Assembly (NCBI GenBank): GCA_003152955.1
Contig: PMBQ01000195.1
Coordinates: forward strand, 695-11,403
From: Candidatus Bathyarchaeota archaeon
Lineage (GTDB): Archaea > Thermoproteota > Bathyarchaeia > 40CM-2-53-6 > FEN-987
Direction: 5' to 3'
DNA length: 10,709 nucleotides
This document shows positions 6,040 to 10,709 of the stretch, in pieces. The position numbers were made by a program, and so were the translations under genes. How positions within the stretch are numbered: the stretch's first letter is position 1; each line of letters begins with the position of its first letter. Under the pieces are notes generated by a model, which worked only from the letters and a program-made list of their open reading frames with translations, was not told the origin of the DNA and did no database searches.

Positions 6040-6884
6040 TGCCAACACTCGAATCTGAGTCACTACCGCCGCGAAGTGCGGAGACAGCGCCGGTTCTAGA
6101 AACACGATCCTTGACTCGACGGTTTGGAACCTTGACCGCAGTGGATCAACTAGGAATAGCGATAGCACCTGGCGAAATGTTTGGTCTGGTTGGGCCAAAT
6201 GGAGCTGGAAAAACCACAGTCATCAAAATGTTAACGACACTCCTGCCTCCTAGTTCCGGTAGTGCTTCTGTCGCTGGCCACGATATTCACCACCATTCGG
6301 CTGATGTCAGACGTGTGATAGGATATGTTCCACAATTGGTGTCTGCCGATGGCTCGCTGACCGGGTTTGAGAATCTCTTGATCTTCTCAAAATTATACGA
6401 TGTTCCTCGGGCGGAGCGACGAGGACGCATCAGCGGCGCATTGACTTTCATGGGTTTGGCGCAGGTGGGTGACAAATTGGTACGCAACTACTCCGGTGGA
6501 ATGATTCGGAGGCTGGAGATTGCACAAGCCATGCTGCATAGACCGAGAGTCCTGTTTCTCGATGAGCCGACCATTGGACTGGATCCTGTGGCGCGGAAAG
6601 TGGTGTGGGAACATCTTCAGCGACTTCGTGACGAGTTTGGCACTACGATTTTTCTGACCACGCATTACATGGACGAGGCTGATGGACTCTGTGACCGGGT
6701 CGCGATAATGCACTTGGGAAAAGTCGTTGCTCTCGGCACTCCCTCAGAGCTCAAGTCGTCCATTGACGGGAATGGCGTCACCCTTGATGATGTGTTTGCA
6801 CATTATACGGGTTACGAAATAGAATCTGGAAGCAACTTCCGGGATACTTCGAGAACGCGACGCGCAGCACAGAGGCTTGCTTGA
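6039..6884 (+). CDS. DrrA-type ABC transporter ATP-binding protein
   Basis: This is the nucleotide-binding subunit of an ABC-2 exporter, 281 residues, cytoplasmic and docking on the permease encoded next. It shows Walker A GPNGAGKTT (52-60), Q-loop Q99, the signature YSGGM (151-155), Walker B VLFLDEP (171-177) and H-loop H209 in TTHYMDEAD. The last motif and the C-terminal VTLDDVFAHYTG are typical of daunorubicin-resistance (DrrA/CcmA-like) ATPases. The GTG start at 6039 overlaps the MarR stop by one base, and the 3' end overlaps the permease frame. The N-terminal 20 residues are a variable extension. The substrate cannot be read from the sequence; hydrophobic drug or lipid-like export is the usual role. 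Confidence 0.93.
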   Translation: MPTLESESLPPRSAETAPVLETRSLTRRFGTLTAVDQLGIAIAPGEMFGLVGPNGAGKTTVIKMLTTLLPPSSGSASVAGHDIHHHSADVRRVIGYVPQLVSADGSLTGFENLLIFSKLYDVPRAERRGRISGALTFMGLAQVGDKLVRNYSGGMIRRLEIAQAMLHRPRVLFLDEPTIGLDPVARKVVWEHLQRLRDEFGTTIFLTTHYMDEADGLCDRVAIMHLGKVVALGTPSELKSSIDGNGVTLDDVFAHYTGYEIESGSNFRDTSRTRRAAQRLA

Positions 6885-7692
6885 ATTGCATCACATGAAG
6901 TTCGGAAATCCACTTAGTGCCGTTGCAGATTTCATTGGCAAAACGGCTACAATCGCCGAACTAGAGGCACGCAAACTCCATCACGACCAAACGGAAGTTC
7001 TCACACGGGCCGTGCAGCCCGCTCTGTGGCTTCTAGTATTCGGAGAAGTATTGGCACGAACGAGAGCCATACAGACGGGCAATTTACCCTATCTTGATTT
7101 CATGACTCCCGGAATCCTAGCGCAAAGCGTACTGTTCATCGCTATCTTCTATGGCATAGCGGTCATTTGGGAACGAGATCTTGGCACGTTGCACAAGCTC
7201 CTGGCCAGTCCAGCACCGCGCTCGGCACTGGTGTTGGGCAAGGCGCTCTCTGCAAGTGAACGAGGACTTCTTCAGGCCGCCATTATCTACTTGCTAGCAT
7301 TTGCTCTGGGCGTCAAGCTGAACCTGAACCCACTTGCACTCGTCGGAGTATTGTTCATCGTGATTCTGGGCTCCGCACTATTTTCAACATTCTCACTGAT
7401 CATAGCCTGCCTCGTTAAAACGCGCGAACGATTCATGGGAATCGGTCAGCTACTAACGATGCCACTATTCTTCGCTAGCAACGCAATCTATCCCGTATCG
7501 ATCATGCCCGCATGGCTGCAGGCGATCGCCCAAGTTAACCCATTGACCTATGAAGTCGACGGGCTGCGTGCGCTAATGGTAGTCAATGGGGCGAGCGTGT
7601 ATGGCTTTGGATTGGACCTTGGATTTTTGTTGGCGACGACTGCCTTGCTAATAATAGCGGCTGCTCGACTGTACCCTCGCGTAGTCATCTAA
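6877..7692 (+). CDS. ABC-2 type transporter permease (DrrB-like)
   Basis: The membrane subunit of the exporter, about 265-271 residues with six hydrophobic segments (about 47-60, 79-97, 130-146, 153-180, 189-206, 246-263 from the first TTG). It has the ABC-2 landmarks: an ERDLGTLHKLLASP coupling segment after span two (99-112) and the conserved NPLTYEVDGLRAL (221-233) before the last span. The start is uncertain: TTG 6877 (8-bp overlap with the ATPase), TTG 6886 or ATG 6895; all keep the domain intact. It is the last gene of the MarR-ATPase-permease operon. The 120 bp that follow separate it from a convergent small gene and show no clear terminator. Confidence 0.9.
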   Translation: MLELHHMKFGNPLSAVADFIGKTATIAELEARKLHHDQTEVLTRAVQPALWLLVFGEVLARTRAIQTGNLPYLDFMTPGILAQSVLFIAIFYGIAVIWERDLGTLHKLLASPAPRSALVLGKALSASERGLLQAAIIYLLAFALGVKLNLNPLALVGVLFIVILGSALFSTFSLIIACLVKTRERFMGIGQLLTMPLFFASNAIYPVSIMPAWLQAIAQVNPLTYEVDGLRALMVVNGASVYGFGLDLGFLLATTALLIIAAARLYPRVVI

Positions 7693-7812
7693 CTTGTTCT
7701 AATCGTCCGAAATGACCTGACGATGACAGAGCTTCGGCAGAGCCCTCAATGACCTAGACAAGTAACAAGCTGAGCTTGACTAACGCAGTTATCAGCGTCT
7801 GAGAGACATTGA

Positions 7813-8016
7813 CTACTGCTTGTAACCCTTGAACATGTACTGCCAGAGCGACTTGATCTTCTCAATATGACCTCGTTTGCAGTCGACCGGAACTCCTGTG
7901 AGGAGGAGACGTTCGGCGAATTCGCATTCCAAACAAACCTTCTTGTCGTAGGGGCATCCTCCCTCGTGACGATCGTAATCGCTCAACCAAAGATGACCAG
8001 GCAAACCATTACACAC
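7813..8016 (-). CDS. Small Cys/His-rich hypothetical protein, 67 residues
   Basis: I know no family for this. The product has C2, H9, H17, C21, C28-x2-C31, C46 and H50, arranged as a GHLWLSDYDRH stretch, then CPYDKKVCLEC, an AERLLL helix and CKRGH. This looks like a compact zinc-binding protein with a basic, aromatic C-terminus. GTG 8016 is the first usual start after an in-frame TAA. A TATA-like CATAAACTA lies about 26 nt upstream (near 8041), which would make the message leaderless. The same-strand neighbour 8069-8347 ends 52 bp upstream. The patterned Cys/His spacing argues for coding. Confidence 0.5.
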   Translation of the reverse strand: MCNGLPGHLWLSDYDRHEGGCPYDKKVCLECEFAERLLLTGVPVDCKRGHIEKIKSLWQYMFKGYKQ

Positions 8017-8068
8017 CGACAGTACGGCAGCGGGGGTAGTTTATGTCTTCCGGCCCCTTGGACCCGAT

Positions 8069-8347
8069 CTACCCGTCCATCTTCCGAACGCCATATACGT
8101 GAATCGTTCGCCCATCCAATCTCACCTTGAGCCCGAAGTGGGCACCCTCCCTTGATTCAATCTTAGGCACCCTGTTTCTCAGAGCATAGGCTAGATTGCG
8201 TGCGGCAACCTCAGTCCTGCACTTGACCTTGAACCCTTTGAGGATACCTCGGGCGATTAGCATCAACTTGCGATCCCTTTGGCCGTAAGCCACATGCCTA
8301 TCGAAAGTCCCCGGCCGATACTCTCGAAAACCTGATTCTTTCTTCAT
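8069..8347 (-). CDS. Hypothetical basic protein, 92 residues
   Basis: I do not recognise this. It starts at ATG 8347, directly after an in-frame TAA, without a visible SD site. The product is strongly basic and appears globular. A helix-like KCRTEVAARNLAYALRNR segment (about 42-59) is followed by a likely two-strand end, FGLKVRLDGRTIHVYGVRK. Alternating hydrophobic residues in the last 25 positions suggest a real beta hairpin. One Cys (43), no membrane segment and no CxxC. It could bind nucleic acid given its charge, but no motif supports a specific claim. Confidence 0.55.
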   Translation of the reverse strand: MKKESGFREYRPGTFDRHVAYGQRDRKLMLIARGILKGFKVKCRTEVAARNLAYALRNRVPKIESREGAHFGLKVRLDGRTIHVYGVRKMDG

Positions 8348-8479
8348 TTAGTTCACATTGCACCGCGTGGCGATGGTATGCGTGAGTGCTTAATGGCATG
8401 GTTCTTTTGTATGTCGCGTTTCTGCCTACGAATAGAGCAAATATGGCATAGGGCATATGGATTCCTCCATTGATAAAAA

Positions 8480-8686
8480 ATCAAAGCCAAGATAGCTTGC
8501 CCGCGTTGCGAGCACGTCCATGAGTTTCGGCCACGACTCCGTCTGGGGCCCTGCCCAAATTGCAACTGTCCGGTACGGTTTCACCCGCTTGACTCACGAG
8601 ATGGCTTCTACGTCTTAGAATTGACTATGAGTAAGCAGCGACAAGAATCTTTGACCCGAAGACAGCGACATCGATCCGATTCTTGA
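8480..8686 (+). CDS. Small zinc-ribbon protein without a canonical start codon
   Basis: The frame 8477-8686 encodes a clear zinc ribbon: ACPRCEHVHEF, then GPCPNCNCPVRFHPLDSRDGFYVLEL, with CxxC pairs about 22 residues apart, and a basic Gln/Arg-rich tail. It opens right after a TAA (8474-8476), and no ATG, GTG or TTG lies before the first Cys pair. Two explanations fit. Translation may begin at ATC 8480, giving IKAKIACPRC, a normal-looking N-terminus if read as Met. Or the ATG at 8457 may be the start, with the six-A run (8475-8480) one base short, which would join MDSSIDKK to this frame; as read, that ATG frame stops at 8493. A TATA-like CAAATATGG near 8440 sits better for a start downstream of 8465. 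I mark 8480 as the start. Confidence 0.5.
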   Translation: MKAKIACPRCEHVHEFRPRLRLGPCPNCNCPVRFHPLDSRDGFYVLELTMSKQRQESLTRRQRHRSDS

Positions 8687-8807
8687 TGGCCACCGATTCC
8701 TAATGAACATCCTGCTTTCATGAGATACAAGTCAGTTCACAGGAAGTTATTGCTGGCCGCACAATGTGATGTTGCGAGGATAGCATATTTCACATGTTCT
8801 CTCTTTT

Positions 8808-8842
8808 GTAAGTATTACTTGAGAAGTGTGATAAGTATTATC
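8808..8842. promoter_or_regulatory. Tandem palindromes upstream of a small Cys-rich gene
   Basis: AAGTATTACTT (8810-8820) and GATAAGTATTATC (8830-8842) are each near-perfect palindromes sharing the core AGTATTA, with the cores offset by 23 bp. They sit 10-45 bp before GTG 8852 and are AT-rich, so one may act as the TATA box and the pair as an operator. They lie inside the open frame that continues upstream to 8720, which is one reason to prefer a downstream start for the gene. Confidence 0.4.
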
Positions 8843-8851
8843 GGTATTCTC

Positions 8852-9004
8852 GTGACCAAGCGAGTTTTTTTGAAATGCAGGGTGTGCGGCGAAGAAGACG
8901 GTGGATGCCTCTGCTGTCCAGAGGCCGGCCATGTGTGCCCCCGCGATTGGGGGCAGATAGACTGTCCGATCTGCGGACCCAAGCTTGAGCACGACTTCCC
9001 GTGA
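8852..9004 (+). CDS. Small Cys-rich zinc-binding protein, about 50 residues
   Basis: From GTG 8852 the product is 50 residues with eight Cys and two His: KCRVCGEEDGG, CLCCPEAGHVC, then IDCPICGPKLEH. The CxxC / CxCC / H-x-C / CxxC pattern indicates two interleaved zinc sites or a treble-clef-like knuckle; I know no family. The same frame is open back to ATG 8720, but that extra stretch is AT-rich, contains the palindromes and looks like promoter. TTG 8870 is another possible start, leaving KCRVC at the very N-terminus. It converges on the GAPDH-like gene with 33 bp between the stops. Confidence 0.5.
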   Translation: MTKRVFLKCRVCGEEDGGCLCCPEAGHVCPRDWGQIDCPICGPKLEHDFP

Positions 9005-9028
9005 TCGTGAGACATCTGTTCGCGATCA
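9002..9028. terminator. Hairpin between convergent genes
   Basis: TGATCGTG (9002-9009) pairs with CGCGATCA (9021-9028), 8 bp including one G-T pair, around an 11-nt loop. It overlaps the stop of the Cys-rich gene and lies 10 bp beyond the stop of the opposing GAPDH-like gene. That position suits a shared 3'-end structure for both transcripts. Archaeal termination depends mainly on U-tracts, which are absent, so the role is tentative. Confidence 0.3.
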
Positions 9029-9037
9029 GAACTTGGG

Positions 9038-10099
9038 CTAGATTTCTTTGAAAAGCGTCGATACAAGAGGCTTCATCTTTTCGGGGACGACGTCAGGGTA
9101 GAGAACCTTTTCCGTGGCTGCTATGCTGCTCATGAGACTGTTCCCGTCTTGTGGGGTGAAACAGAAACCCAGAAGCTCGTTTCCGTTTCTCACGTGAAGT
9201 GAGGGGAGAACGACGACCGTTTGGTTCAGTATCCTCCCGAACCTACCATGATCCCGCCCGAATGAAAATACAAGGCTCGCCATGTCTTTGTACGTTACAG
9301 CTATCCGCGGATTCGCTAGGAGTTGCTTGACGGCGTCTTCCAGAGTCGTATTCCGGTTCAGCGTGATGTCGAACCATATGCAATGCATGTACTGTGAGTT
9401 CGTCTTGATCGCACTCGAAAAGAGGTTGAGGTCGACCCCAAGGGTCCGAAAGAGGTAGTATGCGTCACGAGCGTGGTGTGTACCCCAGGGTTCCTCGTGA
9501 CCGCTGACCTTCGGCGATGGGATGAAGGCCTTGTTGTCACTGATATCGCTCGCTCTTCTAATGCATAGAAATTTCCCTTCTTTCAGACTGTTGGACCCGC
9601 CGTCCAAGGCCAGCGTTTTCAAAATGGCCGCGATGTTGTGTGTGTTGCAACTCACAATTTGAATAAACTGATCTCCATCCTGAAGTGCCTCGTCATTAAT
9701 TCCGTAAGCATATGGCTTGCCAAACCCAAACTCAGATCCTTGAGCCAGAAACGCCTTGACGTGACCCTTGTGCTCCTCATAGAACTGCTTCTTGTTAGAG
9801 AGCCCGTTACCATCTGGCGTACAGTCAATTACAACGGACGCTCGCCCTATCGCCTCTTCAGAATCATAAGTGGGATCCATTCCCAATTCGCGGAAAGAGG
9901 CCCATTTGCTCCTCTCCGCGGCCAGATTTGCACCTCTCTTCATGAGGCTGAAGACCTTTGATCTGTCCTCCAGCAAGGGTGTCCGCTTGGCGAAGGTGAC
10001 TTCGTCAATGCCGAGCTGAGTTCGCAGATCGGCGAGGATACCTACAAGGGGCTCTCCGATTGTGCCAGTCCCTACAACGTGTACGACATTGCCAGTCAT
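9038..10099 (-). CDS. Type II (archaeal) glyceraldehyde-3-phosphate dehydrogenase family protein, divergent
   Basis: The 353-residue product follows the archaeal GAPDH fold. It has Rossmann motif G10-T-G12-T-I-G15, the IDCTPDGNG segment (91-99), and the catalytic stretch VSCNTHN with nucleophile C151. It also has RRASD (181-185), the H208-H209-A-R-D site matching the HHAKD/HHGPD of archaeal enzymes, YMHCIW with H239, and PRI (264-266) plus GRD(281-283) near the end. Canonical members oxidise or form glyceraldehyde-3-phosphate with NAD(P). It departs from them: YGTIG is TGTIG, the QGGEKA-type loop is AQGSEFGFG (119-127), and it is about 10-20 residues longer. A paralogue with another substrate is possible. 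ATG 10099 follows a short leader with a GC hairpin. The gene appears monocistronic or may follow the small gene 10161-10298. Confidence 0.8.
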   Translation of the reverse strand: MTGNVVHVVGTGTIGEPLVGILADLRTQLGIDEVTFAKRTPLLEDRSKVFSLMKRGANLAAERSKWASFRELGMDPTYDSEEAIGRASVVIDCTPDGNGLSNKKQFYEEHKGHVKAFLAQGSEFGFGKPYAYGINDEALQDGDQFIQIVSCNTHNIAAILKTLALDGGSNSLKEGKFLCIRRASDISDNKAFIPSPKVSGHEEPWGTHHARDAYYLFRTLGVDLNLFSSAIKTNSQYMHCIWFDITLNRNTTLEDAVKQLLANPRIAVTYKDMASLVFSFGRDHGRFGRILNQTVVVLPSLHVRNGNELLGFCFTPQDGNSLMSSIAATEKVLYPDVVPEKMKPLVSTLFKEI

Positions 10100-10104
10100 G
10101 GTCG

Positions 10105-10118
10105 TCCGCCGAGGCGGA
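10105..10118. repeat. GC-rich inverted repeat in the GAPDH-like leader
   Basis: TCCGCC-GA-GGCGGA is a perfect 6-bp inverted repeat ending 6 bp before the ATG (10099) of the minus-strand gene. With a transcript start near 10110 it would be only partly transcribed, so a DNA site for a dimeric regulator is as likely as an RNA hairpin. Confidence 0.35.
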
Positions 10119-10121
10119 TGC

Positions 10122-10155
10122 GAGTATTACTCATAAAGCTTGTGAAGTAATACTC
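10122..10155 (-). promoter_or_regulatory. Promoter/operator of the GAPDH-like gene
   Basis: GAGTATTACT (10122-10131) and AGTAATACTC (10146-10155) are perfect 10-bp complements separated by 14 bp. The spacer holds, on the minus strand, a TATA-like CTTTATGAG centred near 10135; a start about 26 nt on would fall near 10109, just before ATG 10099. The arms are also small palindromes in themselves (AGTA-N-TACT) with centres 23 bp apart. A repressor or activator bracketing the TATA box is the natural reading. Confidence 0.5.
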
Positions 10156-10160
10156 ATAGT

Positions 10161-10298
10161 TCACCATCGGCTTACATCGTGTGATTCCCCGATAAGCAAA
10201 CCAGCATCTACCTTGAACAATGTCGGGCTGACTTTTTCATGCTGCACCATTTCGATCTCGTCTCTCAGCAGTTCTCCGCAATTCCTGCAAATCATCAT
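10161..10298 (-). CDS. Small CxxC hypothetical protein, about 45 residues
   Basis: From the tandem ATG codons at 10298/10295 the product begins with an ICRNCGELL knuckle, continues with acidic DEIEM, and ends GESHDVSRW. One CxxC pair only, so it would need a partner or a dimer to bind zinc fully. The frame is open further to 10388, with another ATG at 10319, but the upstream residues are low-complexity basic and unconvincing. I know no family. It lies upstream of, and in line with, the GAPDH-like gene, from which the paired operator separates it. Confidence 0.38.
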   Translation of the reverse strand: MMICRNCGELLRDEIEMVQHEKVSPTLFKVDAGLLIGESHDVSRW

Positions 10299-10431
10299 GC
10301 GCCGTGAAATGCTTATCATTTGTGAGTGTTGGCTTTTGCGCTTCGTTGGTCTTTGGAGGTACCTTTGCAACAATGCTGTGCAGTACACATTTCTACGACA
10401 AGGATTTTGAGCCCAAAACGACGTAAAGCAA

Positions 10432-10474
10432 CATATTCCCTATCGAGTTCCTACCCTCACAGCACCAGGAGGTT
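10432..10474 (+). promoter_or_regulatory. TATA-like element and strong SD site before a small zinc-ribbon gene
   Basis: ACATATTCC (10431-10439) could be a TATA box with a start near 10460. AGGAGGTT (10467-10474) is an almost complete match to the archaeal anti-SD. It lies 6 nt before ATC 10481, exactly where a start codon should be. It is the best SD site in the window. Confidence 0.45.
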
Positions 10475-10480
10475 ACGAAG

Positions 10481-10651
10481 ATCACCAAAATCGAAAAGCC
10501 TCAACAGCAGAGGTTTTTCTGCGATAACTGTCAGCATGAAGTGTTTCTCCAAGCCAAATACTGCGACAACTGCGGCGGAGAGATCGAGTGGCCCAAGGAA
10601 ATCCAAAAGGTCATCACCAACTGGAAGAAGGAAGAGAAGAAAGGCCGCTAG
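10481..10651 (+). CDS. Small zinc-ribbon protein with apparent ATC start
   Basis: The 56-residue frame carries C14-D-N-C17 and C28-D-N-C31-G-G, a textbook zinc ribbon with an 10-residue spacer, followed by EIEWPKE and a lysine-rich tail. There is no ATG, GTG or TTG between the upstream in-frame TAA and the first Cys pair. The strong SD site points at ATC 10481, whose next codons read TKIEKPQQQ, a normal N-terminus if the first residue is Met. Either AUC initiates here, or the start codon has been mutated or misread by one base. Function unknown; such ribbons often serve in protein-protein or RNA contacts. Confidence 0.6.
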   Translation: MTKIEKPQQQRFFCDNCQHEVFLQAKYCDNCGGEIEWPKEIQKVITNWKKEEKKGR

Positions 10652-10709
10652 TTAGAGAACGGTAATAGGTCTCAATTTACAGAGGTTCTTCTGAACGGCA
10701 ACGGCATCA

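Noticed and set aside
7693..7812. Possible terminator after the ABC permease
   Set aside because: No T-run or stable stem of convincing length could be found in the 120 bp.
8353..8565. 70-codon minus-strand frame opposite the zinc-ribbon region
   Set aside because: Needs a TTG start, has low-complexity basic composition, and is antisense to the CxxC protein, which is the more protein-like reading.
8720..8851. N-terminal extension of the Cys-rich protein back to ATG 8720
   Set aside because: The stretch is AT-rich, contains the tandem palindromes and looks like a promoter; kept only as an alternative start.
10060..10410. 116-codon plus-strand frame over the GAPDH-like start and the following promoter
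   Set aside because: Crosses the operator and the antisense of two better genes; composition is non-protein-like.
10326..10655. 109-codon plus-strand frame over the last zinc-ribbon gene
   Set aside because: It reads the zinc-ribbon gene one phase off, giving a Ser/Arg/Lys-rich string, while the other phase gives paired CDNC motifs after a strong SD.

Overview
The window looks archaeal, most likely a Thermoproteota/Nitrososphaeria-like lineage. This rests on a type II (archaeal) glyceraldehyde-3-phosphate dehydrogenase family protein, AT-rich TATA-like elements about 25-30 nt before probable transcript starts, few Shine-Dalgarno (SD) sites, frequent GTG/TTG starts, and several tiny CxxC proteins of a kind common in archaea. 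The phylum assignment is inference from gene content; no rRNA or tRNA is visible to confirm it.

Layout. (1) 1-1697, plus strand: the 3' part of a succinate dehydrogenase/fumarate reductase flavoprotein gene (sdhA), translationally coupled to the iron-sulfur subunit sdhB. No membrane-anchor gene follows. (2) 1704-3930, minus strand, converging on sdhB with a 6-bp gap: an ArsS-type radical SAM gene, an overlapping 72-codon ORF, and a BioB/HydE-like radical SAM gene. The conserved N-terminus of the last gene is open upstream of its first ATG but has no ATG/GTG/TTG start. (3) 3931-4618: a gene-poor stretch with a chain of hairpins (possible structured RNA) and a 30-residue single-membrane-span peptide gene. 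(4) 4619-5401, minus: a PrsW-type membrane protease with a C-terminal zinc ribbon. (5) 5540-7692, plus: a MarR regulator, a DrrA-type ABC ATPase and an ABC-2 permease as a tight operon. The promoter carries an inverted repeat over its TATA box, which suggests autoregulation of an efflux pump. (6) 7813-9004: four small proteins on both strands, three of them Cys-rich. (7) 9038-10099, minus: a divergent type II GAPDH-like protein with the catalytic Cys retained and a paired palindrome around its promoter. (8) 10161-10709: two more small CxxC proteins, one with a near-perfect SD site but an ATC where the start codon should be.

The parts that most merit a second look are the radical SAM pair with the intervening small ORF, three frames whose expected starts are CTG or ATC, and short AGTATTACT-like palindromes that recur in pairs with 23-bp spacing at two promoters.
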